Source of the DNA: Stenogyne calaminthoides
Lineage: Eukaryota > Streptophyta > Magnoliopsida > Lamiales > Lamiaceae
NCBI GenBank assembly: GCA_037126765.1
Contig: JBBCBC010000009.1
Location: forward strand, 22,962,870-23,026,869
DNA: 64,000 nt
Direction: 5' to 3'
Shown: one piece after another, positions 20,146 through 32,022 of the stretch
Layout of the letters: the number at the start of each line of letters is the position of its first letter
Position numbering within the stretch: the stretch's first letter is position 1
The notes under the pieces: model-generated
The model's database searches: none
The model's input: the letters and a program-made list of their open reading frames with translations, nothing else
Told to the model about the DNA's origin: nothing
Program-made: the position numbers and the translations under genes

Positions 20146-21987
20146 TGTTGGGATTATACTGAAAAGTATGCTTTTTACTTTGTATAATCGAAACTGAATT
20201 TCCAGACTTATTTACTGAAATAAATTGTTTATCACTTATGCTTTAAATATGATTGAATGTTATATATATTTCCTGCATAACTGTTCAATAATTAGATGCG
20301 TGTTACATCAGAGTTAATTTAGTGATACCGATCACGAAAGATTAAATTAACAGTCTCTTGGTAACTATAAGTACGCCATTCACGACCTAGATGGAAATGA
20401 ACAACCATCGTGAAAGGTTGAGGTGTAAGGCTCGATTGGTTTGTCTTGACCAAGAGATTACACTAGTGCATGATCGACAATTGAATAGGACCTACATGAG
20501 GATAAATTCTTGAGGCCGAACAAGGAAGAATTAGACCTCGGTGGTTCGTTGTTTCTTAACCTTCGTCCCCTTAAATAGGATCACGTGGGATTGGTAACTA
20601 TTGCTTTGATTTATCATGGGTAGCGAATCGTAGAGATTCAATACTTTTTATCTTGGGCAATATTATTGGTCACATGTGATTGCTAAGATTTAATACGAAG
20701 AATCGTGGTGCAAGTACGCTTGCATGATTTGCCCCCCAGGGAGGTTCATAAGTTTTATCATACCAAATCTTGCAAGTGGAATTAGTTTCCGGTATGGATA
20801 ATAATGTTGAACCGTTCCTAGACCAAGGACAAAAGATATTAATTAACGGAAAGCTATTTCAGTGGCTTGAATTAATTAATGGGCTAGATAATCTTAAACA
20901 TGGGAAATAATGACCGGGAGCCATATTGACTGTAATATGGGTTAAGATGGATGGTGCAATATTAATTATGTAGTGGGATTAATTAATATTTATGGGCTTG
21001 AATTATATTGTGGCTCAATATTAGATATTCAAGATCCATTAGAAGGTCCAATCTTAATTCTCCTAAAGGCCCCCTAAGTAGCCCAACATATAGTTCAATA
21101 ACTGAAAAGGTGATTAAAATAAAATAAATATTGTTGCTTATATTTCCTCTAATTTTTCGAAATTTATGGATAAAAGAGGGAGAAAGATTTTCTTTGACTT
21201 TTGTTATGGAATGAAGATATGTATTCTTGGAATACACGATTATCTCATTAAATTCAAGAAATCTCCCACTTGGTTATTCATAAGAGATATTTCGAAATTT
21301 TTGAAAGTAGAGGGCAAGAAAGATTTTCTTGATTTTCTTGAAAATATATTATGGAAGATATGTATTTCTTGAAATACAAGAATATCTCATAAATTCAAGA
21401 AGATCCAAATCTTGAAATCTTGCACTCTTGTTTTTTCGAAAATTCCATATATATAGGAGGTGGGATTTTTGTGGAATATTTTAATTATGGGAAAAAGAAT
21501 ATAAGGGATATATTCAAGATTTCTTGGTGACCAAGAAAAGTCTTTTCCCACATTGAAAAATCACTAAAATTTTGACCAACCCCTATCTTATAAATAGGGG
21601 ATGATTAGTTCATTCCCAAGTACAATTCCATGTACTGGAAATATTAGCAAATCCACATAAGTGGTGCAACAAAGTTTATTTTTTCCTTTTGTTAATTGTT
21701 CGACGAGTGTCCTTCCACCGGATAGTTGAGCAAGGGCTAAGGGAATACTTGGGAAGTCCTTTTGGTTAGTCCGTCCGACCGAAGTCACTGCCATCCCGAG
21801 AGGTACGTTCATGTAAACCAGTAGATTCCGCATGCGTAGGTTTTACTTGGCTTTTTATATGCATGATATGTTGTTGCAATTATTATTTGAATTAATATAG
21901 GATTAATTCATGCTAGTAATAATTAATGAATTAAATTTGTATTTAAATATTCACCCCGAATAGATCTGTGCAACTTATTCCCCAACA
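20146..21987 (+). repeat. B1 3' LTR
   Basis: TGTTGGGATTATACTGAAAA to TTCCCCAACA. Close to the 5' LTR except for 20290-20640, where most CAG sites of the 5' LTR appear as CG or CGG. TATA box at 21587-21600. Confidence 0.93.
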
Positions 21988-23389
21988 CTATCAACTTAAC
22001 TGATGTGAGGAAGATAAGTTTAACCCGTGTGAAAAACCAGTTTACTAAATCAGGTTCTAGGTTATCTGTATCGGATTAGATGACAAAGTGCCAAACTGAT
22101 CAGATTAGTTGCTTGGTGCAAATCTGATCCAGACTTAGAATATGCATGCAATAGTTAAACAAGTGTGAGCAGATAGTGTAAAGCAGGTAAAACAGATTAA
22201 GGCACACAAGATTTTTATAGTGGTTCGGACAACTTGTCATACGTCCACTCTTCCCTATCAGTAGGGGCACCAACTAAACCAACTGGACTTAGATTAATGT
22301 GTTAGTCCAACACAATACAACAAATGTTTCAAGAGTTCTCACTCAACCAATCTCAGAAATCAGAACTAGAAACCCTAGTCTGAAATCTTGCTAAACAAAA
22401 CTTAACCTAACTTTTGGTTTGGGTATAAGATTTGAGTTGTTCCAACTGCAAATCTATCCTAGTATTTGGGTAGCCTAAAGCTAAAGGATAATATTTCCGT
22501 GCTAAGAACTATGGGATGAACACTTAGAAATATTCTTCAATTTTTGTGTTCTTCGTGTGGAAATTTTGTTTGCTTGAGCTTGTGGATTATTTCTGTAACC
22601 TTACTCTGAAGGTTTGATCCCATATTTATAGGCATGAAATCGAATTAGCCGTTGGAGAGCAATTCGAATTTTGGTCTATTTAAGGTAGGTTTGCAGGATG
22701 GATATGACGTTTACAGATGCGGCATGGCCGAAAGCATGCAAGTTTGTCCTTTCTGGCCGTTTGACTGTGATACGCTGAATCCCGCATTATCAGCTCCATA
22801 CCTTGTCTTGCTCTCATTGGTTAACAAGTACACTTATTCAATGTTTGCTTTACCAACTTAGGTTGACCTTCTTCTTATCTGAAGAACTCGTATGATTTGG
22901 TGAACCTTTGGTTGTCACCTGATCTAGCTGACCTGATCAGTTAATACTGATCAGTCTACCTGATTGAGTCTTCTGATGTAGGTTGTCTTAGCACAACTTA
23001 CAGACTCTATTTCGTTCTTCTGGTGTAAAATATCTGAGGTCTTCTTGGTTTTGTTATTCTGGTAGTCATCTGATCTTCAGGTCTTCTGTGTCTTTAGCTT
23101 CATGTCTTCACCTGATCATCTGACTATCTAACTTGTCTGATCTTCTGATCTTTCTTGTCTTGTCTGATCTTCTGATCTTCTTGACTTGTATGATCTTCTG
23201 ATCTTCTTCAAGACTTAACCTATACATATTGAGTTCCCCTCAATATGTGACCTATCTATTACATCAGTTGTCTATACATCTCAACTGGTCATCCTATACT
23301 AATTTCTAGTTCAGCAGTCATCTAATAAGTCTGACTGGTCCTATTACATCTGTTTTGGAACTTCCATCAAAACTACAAATTTCCCAACA
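21988..23389 (-). repeat. A3 3' LTR, right part
   Basis: Continues the LTR from 12898 after B1 and ends TTTCCCAACA. TATA box at 22621-22630 on plus (CATATTTATA). The U3 part (22920-23230) is rich in TCTGATCTTC. Combined length about 1.58 kb. Confidence 0.9.
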
Positions 23390-23877
23390 ATTTCCCCCCT
23401 TTTGATGGAACCAAAACAGTTAATCAGAAAAACAGATAACAAAAAATGTAAAGAACAGAAACAACAGTTCAGAAGACAATGAGAAGTTGTCTTAGGATCA
23501 GAAAGGTAGTGCATTTTCAATAATGATAAAAAGATTACAATTACAGTGAAAAAACAAGCAGGTACCTATCTATCTGATCCTATCAGCAGTCTTCTGAACC
23601 AACCTTCAAAAGGAGAACCTCTGGAGATCTACTGGGATAGCAAAAATCTTATACATTCTTTGTTGCAAGGCTTCCAATCTGTCTCGTTCAATGATATCTC
23701 CCCTCCTTAGTCGAGAGAGTTGTCAGATTGAATGGGCTGGATCATGGTTTCAAATTTGGGTGCATAAGGCATCAAGGTCATGATCTTGTCTTCATGCATC
23801 AGAACTTTGTAAAATTTCTCATATTTTGTCTCTAGCCAGTCCAGAAACTCAGCATCGAAAGCACCTTGATCTGTGTG
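23390..23877 (-). other. A3 polypurine tract and 3' untranslated region
   Basis: On the minus strand AAAAGGGGGGAAAT runs directly into TGTTGGGAAATTTG, the LTR start, so 23390-23406 is the plus-strand primer tract and this LTR is the 3' one. The rest, to the end of the last post-pol reading frame at 23878, shows no gene. Confidence 0.8.
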
Positions 23878-25350
23878 TTATGATATCTTCTGTAGGATGT
23901 AAACATCACTTAGCCAATCGACCTTGATCCTGGTCCATTCTGGGATCAGATCTCGTCGTGCTACCAGAATCCCTTCAACCTCTTCAGGTAAGGCACGTTC
24001 TTCCCAGACCCTTTCTTCTACAGCAACATCTTTCTTATTTTGTCTTCTGACATAAGTTCTGCTCAGCCCTGCAGCATCAGCAAGCTTCTTCTTCTTGATG
24101 GCAGCATCAATGACTCTATGTCTCATATTTTGTTCTTCTTTCTGTGCAGCTGTCATCTGCGATTGAGAGCGAGTCATAATTGGCTTCTGAATCGGCTTCT
24201 TTACTTGTTTGGCTTTCAGCTGTTTCTTCTCTTCAGCTTCAGTTTCTGCAATTTCTTCCTCATGCAGCTTCCTTGCCAGTTCAAGACTCTTGGCCTGATC
24301 TTCAGAATCAAATCTTTACTGAACAGTTGAAGAGAAATCTTCAATTTTGTCAACCTTTGTAACCAGTTCACCAAGGGAAGATTTATGTTCAGCTACGACC
24401 CTATCTTGAATCTCCAACAACCTGCTGTGTTCTTCAATTGTCTGGAACATGTCAGCTAGCTCCGTATTTGGAGCCTCAACAATTGTTTTCTCCACAATGG
24501 CAAGTGTCAAACCCCGACCAGTTGAAGTTGTAGCCTGTTTTTCTAATCCTTCTTTCCCCTTTTTGGTTACTTCAAAAAGGTTCATCAGACAAATGTTCAG
24601 GGCTTCGAATTCTCTCATCACTCCTTCGTCCAGTTCTTCGACGGCTAAGGGGGTTATCTGAACATTTGAAGCTGTGGGCGCAGGTCCCATAATCCTATTC
24701 AAAACCGATTCCAGAAACTTTCTGGCTTTGCTTATGGAGCCTTCAAATCTTCTCCAGGCAGCGTCAAGGCTTGTATCAGTCTTTTCCAAAGAAGACTAAA
24801 CACTCTCCAGGAGGATTCCAATATCAGAAAGAATGGACACTTCAGCTGCAAGTTTATCTGATAGTGGATCTATGCGCTTCATTACTCTTTCAGATATTTT
24901 GTCGTGCATGTGCAACAACTTTTCAATTGTCTTCTTTCGTTCTGCTTCGACCAGTGCCTGTTGTTCTTCTCTGAATCTTACCATCAGGTTCGTTGCCAAA
25001 TTGTTGAATTGAGAATCAACAGATGCCTTCACTCCATCTTGAATAGTCTTCGAAATAAGATCTAGGGATTCAGCAGAAAAGGCAACAACCTGTCCAGATG
25101 TTGATGCCTCACCAGTTAGGGTTTCATCTACAGCACCATGGGCTGGTTCATCGGCAGTTTGCTCATCTTCCAAGTAATCATGAGCAAAAGCTTCTTCCTC
25201 CTCAGAAATTCCAAGTTTCTGATGCACCAACCATCTGATATCCTCATCAGATGCCAACTCCACAACGCTGGATACCCCAGCATTTAACTTGGCCCGCTTC
25301 TCCAAATCAACAAAGTAATCAGACTCCAAGGCTTCCATCAGAAGATGCAA
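23878..25350 (-). pseudogene. A3 post-pol ORF, C-terminal coiled-coil part
   Basis: Unknown protein encoded after pol. Stretches at 25350-24796 and 24789-24316 share one frame context with a stop between them; 24177-23878 follows. It is highly charged with heptad-like segments (LDLISKTIQDGVKASVDSQF; KLLHMHDKISERVMKRIDPL), suggesting coiled coil. I see no signal peptide or membrane segment, so the label env-like often given to such ORFs has no support here. F carries a comparable coiled-coil part at 48472-49230. It may be a structural or nucleic-acid-associated accessory protein; this is speculation. Confidence 0.6.
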
Positions 25351-25646
25351 TCTTCAATGTCCCTGAGTCTGATATCCCTCTAGAAGACGATATCATCCAC
25401 CTGCTTTCTGATCCCCGGATGGTTAATTAGATTAGGGAAGTTCCTGTCCAGGTAAGCATTCACCTGTCTCCATAAGAAATACACTGTAGAGTGTTTTTGT
25501 TCAGGTGATTCCAGGATGGTCTTCTTGTTGAAAGGATTATGAGAGATGAAGACAAACATAACCTCTCTCTCTTCTTCTTCTTGTGTTCCCTATTCAGCTT
25601 CTTGAACAAGTGGGATCTCCTTAGATGATTTCTCAGGTGTGGGTGT
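25351..25646 (-). pseudogene. A3 post-pol ORF, connecting segment
   Basis: Between the Pro-rich and coiled-coil segments the frame is broken by stops and shifts, but short coding-like pieces remain (for example VYFLWRQVNAYLDRNFPNL on the minus strand near 25440-25500). Treated as part of the same decayed ORF. Confidence 0.45.
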
Positions 25647-26153
25647 TTATGGTTTGCTGGCCGTGGGAGGTTCTGATTGAACCTCGGGTTGAACTTCTGG
25701 TTGGGGTTGGGGTTGAGATGATATTTCTGGTTGAAAGGTAGGTTGAGGTGTGGGCTGTGGTTGAGGTTCAGTTGAGGGTGAGGGTGTTCTCTGGGCTGGC
25801 GGGGATGATGAGGGCGATGGTGAAGGTGATTTGGATGTAGGGGTAGGTGATTTGGGTAGATGGGTCAGTTCGTGAGCTTTGAATAAGGAGCTTAGGTGGA
25901 TAGAATTAGATGGCTCAGATTCATCCTGTGCTTCTTCAAACCTTCCTTTCTCTCCTCCTTCCCTTTCTGCACTAATTGTGTGCTCATAACTCACAACAAT
26001 ATCTCTACCAACTTCTTCAACCAAGAGTTCCTCCACCTGTTCTTCTGAACCCAGAATCTCCACATCGCTGTCTTCATCTCGCAGTCCACCAGAGGGCATA
26101 TCTTTCTTCTTTGGAAGCATAGCTGTGAGCTTTTTCTGCCTTTTCTCACTCAC
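25647..26153 (-). pseudogene. A3 post-pol ORF, acidic and proline-rich segment
   Basis: 168 residues open. The N-terminal half is acidic (SDVEILGSEEQVEELLVEEV); the C-terminal half is low-complexity Ser/Thr-Pro then Pro-Gln (SPSPSPSSSPP; PQPQPTPQPTFQPE). Probably a flexible linker between the folded N-terminal part and the coiled coil. No known domain recognised. Confidence 0.55.
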
Positions 26154-26460
26154 ATCTTCAGCCTTGTGAGAAGTTCCTGGGCTGGTGCTCCTGGGCTTCT
26201 AATTGAACAGATTAAGCTTGTATTTTGTCTTTCTTTGCCTTGGACACATAGGGTTCAGGGTCGTCATCTCTTTGGCCTGGGATCTCAGCATCCTTCCAAA
26301 GAAGTGCTTTGAATTTGCTCGGATACGGCTTCCTTCCCTGTTCTTACCATGTGTAGTTAGGAAGTTTATCGGCCAAGATGATGGAAACCTTGTGAATGTT
26401 ACAGATTTTCTTGGACAACACAACTTGATTCGTCTCATCAACCACAAATTTGTCTGTCTC

Positions 26461-27049
26461 TTACAATAACCGGTGTTTGAATAAGCCCAACCAGTTCATG
26501 TCTTGTGCCTTCTCGATTATTGCTGTCATCACCCTTTGCTTTAGTTGAGTTAAAGCATCAGGACTAAAGGTAATGCCCAATATCACCTTAGAGAATATTC
26601 CAAACAAAAGCCTGTATTTTCTCTTTAAGTATGGTTGCTTCACATTTGTCACTTGATTAATGTTTGGTGGCCTGAGTAGAACCTTCTGCAAATACTCCTT
26701 GTCAGCCATTCCAGCTAAGAATTCGTCAAGAGTGTTCCTTCCTGCTGGTAGGGCAAAGATCCGTTGCAGATCATCACTGGTTACATCTATTTGTTCCTCC
26801 AACAAACGAATAGAGCTCTTTGTTGTCAGTTTCCTTTAAGTTCCTCAAGAACTCCAAGGATTCAATTGTATAGACACTGTTCAAGTGTCTATAACAGAAT
26901 TGCTCTAATCCTGGAGCTCGAATGAAATCCAAGATTTCAAGTGTTTCTAGATCTGTTGTGGTTGTGAAGATGACATACTTCTCGTCGATGATATCTTTAA
27001 TCATTGAAGTGTAATCGCAAACTTCAGGGGATGCTTTTGAAGCTGCCAT
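26461..27049 (-). pseudogene. A3 post-pol ORF, N-terminal domain
   Basis: Likely start at 27049 (MAASKASPEVCDYTSMIKD); a frame change follows near 26780. The part at 26805-26461 contains EYLQK and LKRKYRLLFGIFSKVI, matched in F (50480-50995) by EYLDK and LKPKYRVLLDIVSKCI. This shared block after pol in two elements shows an inherited gene rather than a chance frame. Similar leucine-rich N-terminal parts occur in post-pol or ORF1 proteins of plant retroelements, but I cannot assign a family without a search. Confidence 0.6.
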
Positions 27050-27067
27050 TTCTGCACACACATACAT

Positions 27068-28000
27068 AACCTAAATTAGGTTTTTCAAAACCCATATGAT
27101 TTTAAACAGTGCAAAGTATAGTAGGGCAATGTGTAAAGTATTTGCACAAATAATATTCCCAAATATGCATATTGTTCATAATTTTCAGAGTGTTAAGCAT
27201 AAAGCAAGTTAAATCTGTTTCAACATGAACAAATGAGCAGTACAACATATTCATATACAACCTATAACCCTAACGTATAATATTCATGAGTAATACAATC
27301 AAAGTAGACAAATTACCAGAAAAGCGATTTGAGAATTTTGAAAGAAATTTTAATCGCTGGATGAATGTTTCGAAGGCTTTCTAGATAAGTTTGAGTTTTG
27401 GAGATTTTGAGGAATATAATGCGAAAGGTTTTTAGAAAATAGGGTTTATGGTTTTAAATAGATGGGAGGGAAAATATTTTGCACGAATATTTTTTAGAGT
27501 ACTTGAGTGTCCGTATTTTTCAATCGGACGATCAAGATTAAGCAGTTGAAAAGTAATTAAATCGTGCGGTCAAGGATTTAAAGCGGTAGACTTTTGGACT
27601 TAAAAACTTACAATAAATGCATTTAATACAAAAACCCCACGTCCGCATTTAATGCTTGCAGGCATGACGTCATAAAGTAATGGGCACAGTAAAGAGTAGC
27701 ATAGATTAGCATAGACTTGTATAAAGATAAATCAAAAAACATGTCTGACTGACTGATATTGTAATCAGTCAGTTACCACTTTGTTCTGATCTGGCTTGCC
27801 TGATTACTGTTGACCTTACTGATTGTAGTCTAATCCTTAGTATTTTCCCAACAATATCCCACTTTTCTGATCAGAATTCTTCTGATCCTATCTAATCAGT
27901 TGAGTTCCCCCTTCAACTGTTATCCCTTTTCTGATTAGTCTCTGACTGATCCTCCTTGATCAGTTGAGGTTCCATTTCTTAATTGATCCTTCTTTTCTGG
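27068..28000 (-). other. A3 pol to post-pol ORF spacer
   Basis: No reading frame of note. On the sense strand GTGGGATAT followed by TGTTGGGAAAATAC (27830-27856) resembles a polypurine tract plus LTR start. At 27898-27920 CAGTTGA and TCAACTG arms flank a CCCCC loop. Confidence 0.55.
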
Positions 28001-29544
28001 TCAGTTTCTTAACCAACTGGTCTTGGAGACCAATCCACCAAAGAAATCTGGTGCATCTTCTCCTAAGTCCAGAAGCCCTAACTCAACTGATAACTCTCTG
28101 AATCTGACTTTAGCTAGTGGCTTGGTTAAGATATCAGCTCTCTGCTTATCAGTATGGATCTTTTCCATTCTGATATTCTTCTTTTCCACATGTTCTCTGA
28201 TGAAATGATGTATGACGTCCACATGTTTACATCTTGTATGTAGAACTGGGTTCTGAGTGATTGCAATAGCATTATTACTGTCACAGAATATGGGCACGTT
28301 CATAGCTACAATGTTATAATCCCTCAGCTGCTGACTAAGCTAGAGCAGTTGGGAACAACAGCTTCCTGCGGCCATGTATTCCGCTTCAGTAGTAGATGTG
28401 GCAACAGATGTCTGCTTCTATGAAAACCAAGAGATTAGTTTGCTTCCTAAGAACTGACATGTACCTGAGGTTGACTTTCTGTCTATCATGCAACCTCCAT
28501 AATCAGAATCAGAGTACCCACTAAGCTCTAGATTATCATCTGATGGGTAGAATAAACTGAGATTTACTATCCCCTTCAGATACTTAAGAATCAGCTTAGC
28601 TGCTTCCAGGTGGCTTTGCATTAGATTTGCCTGAAATCTGGCACATACACCTACTGCGAAGGTTATGTCTGGTCTGCTGGCAGTCAGGTATAGTAATGAT
28701 CCAATGAGAGCCCTATATTCTTTCTGATTAGTTTTCTTACCATTTTCATCTGGATCCATCTTAAATCCAGTCATCATAGGAATTTTGGCTACCTTACTGT
28801 TCTGAACTCCAAACTTAGCTAACAAATTCCTAATATACTTTACCTGACAGATGAATATTCCTTCTGTACTTTGTTTAACTTGAAGACCCAGAAAGTAATT
28901 CATCTGACCCATCATGGACATCTCGAACTTCCCTTGCATCAGTTTGCTGAATCTATCGCATAAGCTCTTGTTGGGAGATCCAAAGATGATATCATCCACA
29001 TAGATCTGAACCATCAGAATGTCTTCACCATCTTCTATTTTGAATAAGGTTCTGTCTATGACTCCTTTTGTGAATCCACTGTCTATTAAGAACTGAGATA
29101 GTGTATCATACCAAGCTCGGGGAGCCTATTTCAGTCTGTAAAGAGCTTTTCTTAAACGGTACACCTGGTTGCCTTTTTCAAAGCCAGGAGGTTGTTCGAC
29201 ATAAATTTCCTCCGCTAGTACCCCGTTAAAAATGCACTCTTTACATCCATATGATATACATTAAACCCTCTGTGGGTAGCATATGCCAGAAATAGCCGAA
29301 TGGCTTCCAGGCGAGCGACTGGTGCAAATGTCTCATCATAATCAATCCCTTCTGATGGTGATTACCCCTTCGCAACAAGTCTTGCCTTATTTCTGGTGAT
29401 GAAATTATTCTCAACCCTCTTGTTCTTGAACACCCACTTGGTACTAATCACATCTTGGTGAGTTGGCCTGTCTACAAGTTCCCAAACTTGATTCCTCTCG
29501 AACTGCTTTAGTTCTTCTTGCATAGCTAGAATCCAGCTGGCATC
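28001..29544 (-). pseudogene. A3 reverse transcriptase and RNase H
   Basis: Copia RT-RNase H. Motifs in order on the minus strand: KWVFKNK, YDETFAPVARLEAIR, VYHMDVKSAFL, then MVQIYVDDIIFG at 29014-28979 with the YVDD catalytic Asp pair, MMGQMNYFLGLQ, SLLYLTASRPDITFAVG, and the RNase H part SGYSDSDYGGCMIDRKSTSG and IFCDSNNAIAITQNP, ending at 28001. Stretches 29014-28418 and 28303-28001 are open; stops and at least one frameshift lie near 28410, 28340 and 29120-29240. It would copy the genomic RNA into cDNA. Active-site residues are kept, so decay appears modest. Confidence 0.85.
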
Positions 29545-30193
29545 TTATAGAGCTTCTTCTGTTGTGGTAGGTTCCTTCAAAGACAGATAGCAACAATACA
29601 TAACACTTTCACCAACCTGATGTCTAGTTAGGACTCGGGCATTAGGATTGTCGATTATCTGGTCAGTCGGATGGTCTTTCAACCAAGTCCTTCTTCCCTG
29701 ATGTATATCAGTTTGGACATTGTCATCCTCGTCTGATATTGAGTCACTAGAGGTTGGGAGAGGTACATCAATAGGATCCACTTGGCATGGACATGTCTCA
29801 GCTGATGTTGGAATCATCATAGGCTGATGTCTGTCCGCCGGAACAATAGGTGTTCCCCCTGAACCAGATGGTTCTGTTGTTACTATCTCAGCTGTACCAG
29901 CTTCTTCATCGACAGTTGTATGTACCTTGGGGTCTGACTGACCTGGTGAACCGTCAAGATCAAGATTAGGAACATACACTGTGACGTGATCTGATTCCTT
30001 TTCTTTGATACTTAACTGATCCATTTTCTGAGCATCAGATACATCTTGTTCTGGTACGATTCTTTCTAAAGTAGGTTTTCCTGATCAGATGTCGACTCAT
30101 CAAAGACCACATGAAGTGTTTCTTCCACAACTAGAGTTCGCCTGTTGAATACCCTGAAAGCTTTGCTGGTTAAGGAATATCCTAAGAATATAC
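29545..30193 (-). pseudogene. A3 integrase C-terminus and linker to RT
   Basis: The segment FLGYSLTSKAFRVFNRRTLV (30193-30066, after removing the LTR insertion) is the conserved C-terminal part of copia integrase. The acidic, low-complexity linker (30024-29545; GSPGQSDPKVHTTVDEE, TDQIIDNPNARVLTRHQVG) leads into RT. Copia linkers are variable; no other domain is seen. Confidence 0.75.
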
Positions 30194-32022
30194 TGTTGGG
30201 GTTATACTGGAAAGTATGTTTTTTACTTTGTATAACCAGACTGAATTTCTGTCTTATTTGCTTAAATAAATTATTTATCACTGTTGCTTTAAATATCATT
30301 GAATGTTACATATATTTACTGCATAACTGTTCAATAATTAGTACGTATTACATTGTAGTTAATTTAATGATACCAGATCACAGAAGATTAAATTAACAGT
30401 CCCTTGTAAATAAAAGTACATAATTCACAACCTAGATGGAAATGAACAATCCAACGTGAAAGGTTGAAGTGTAAGGCTCAGATTCGCTTGTCTTGACCAA
30501 GAGATTGCACTAGTGCATTATGATGCGCTGAAGAGGACCTACAGGAGAATAAATTCTTCAGTACTGAATATAGAAGAATTAGACCTCAATGGTTAGTTAT
30601 TTCTTAATCCTCGTTCCTTAAATAGGATCGTATGGAATTAATAACTATTGCTTTGACTTATGATGGGTAGAGAATCAATGTGATTCAATACCTTGTATTT
30701 TGGGCAATATTATTAGTTACATGACGATTGCTAAGATTTAATACGGAGAATCGGTGTGCAAGTGCGTTTTGTTTGATTTGTCCCCTTGGGAGGCTCAGAA
30801 GTTTTATCATACTAAATCTTGCAAGTGGAATTAGTTTCCAGTATGGATAATAATGTTGAGTCGTTCCTGAACCAAGGAAAAAAATATTAATTAATGTGAA
30901 GCTATTTCAGTGGCTTAAATTAATTAATGGACTGGATAATCTTAAACACGGGAAATAATAACCGGGAGTTATATGAACTGTAATATGGGTTAAGATGGAT
31001 AGTGCAATATTAATTATGTAGTGGGATTAATTAATATTTATGGGCTTGAATAATATTGTGGCTCAATATTGGAAATTCAAGGTCCAATCTTAATTCTCCT
31101 AAAGGCCTCTCAAGTAGCCCAAAGATAAAGTCCAATAACTGAAAAAGGTGTTTAAAATTAAATAAAATATTGTTGCCTATTTTTCCTGTATTTTTCGAAA
31201 ATAAAAGAGATTTTCTTTGAATTTTGTTATGGAATGAGGATAAGTATTCTTGGAATACAAGTTTATCTCATTAAATTCAAGAAACTCTCACCTGGCTATT
31301 TATTTGTGTTTTTCGAAAATTATGAGTAAAATAAGAAAGGAAAGATTTTCTTGATTTTCTTGAAAAGATACTATGGAAGATATGTATTCTTGGAATACAA
31401 GAATATCTCATAAATTCAAGAAGATCCCAATTTTGAAAATCTTGGCCCTTATTTTTCCGAAAATATCCATAACAAGAGGAGGTGGGATTTTTGTGAATAT
31501 TTTAAATATGGAGAAAATAATATATGGGATATATTCAAGATTTTTTGGAGACCAAGAAAAAGATTTTCTCATCTTATTTTTCCTCAAAAATTTCGTCCAC
31601 CATCTTATTATAAATAGGGAATGAATTTTTCATCCCCAATGCAATTCCATGTGTTGGAAAAATTAGAAATCCACAAAGGTGGTGCAACATAATTTTATTT
31701 TTCCTTTTGTTAATTGTTCGCGAGCATCCTTCCACCGGATTGTTGAACAAGGACGAGGGAATACTTGAGAAGGCTCTTTGGGTTTGTTCGTGTGAACAGG
31801 ATATCCATCTTCTCAACGGTTGTCACTCCAAGAGGTTAGTTCACGTAAACTCCGAGCAATTCTGCATGCGTAGGATTTATGTGAAGAATTTGTATGCATG
31901 ATTTGTTATTGAATTATTATTTGAATTAATATAGGATTAATTCATGCTGGTAATAATTGTTAGAATTAAATTTGTATTTAAATATTCATCCCGAATAGAT
32001 CCGGGCAATTAATTCCCCAACA
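30194..32022 (+). repeat. Solo LTR B in A3 integrase gene
   Basis: TGTTGGGGTTATACTGGAAA to TTCCCCAACA, 1829 bp, flanked by perfect 5-bp duplications TATAC (30189-30193 and 32023-32027). Its orientation is opposite to A3. No internal region remains, so it derives from a full B element by LTR-LTR recombination. TATA box near 31606-31618. Confidence 0.95.

Larger units (their letters stand above)
12899..21987 (+). mobile_element. Copia element B1 (family B), both LTRs, decayed
   Basis: A plus-strand copia with 5' LTR 12899-14741, internal 14742-20145 and 3' LTR 20146-21987. It is inserted in the A3 3' LTR with target duplication CTGTC (12894-12898) against CTATC (21988-21992), one change. Gag, protease, integrase, RT and RNase H are all recognisable by alignment to B2 but broken many times. 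The LTRs are nearly the same length (1843 and 1842 bp); their main differences cluster in 20290-20640. Confidence 0.92.

Noticed and set aside
23878..27049. Envelope gene in A3.
   Set aside because: No signal peptide, membrane segment or cysteine pattern of an envelope; described as post-pol ORF of unknown function.
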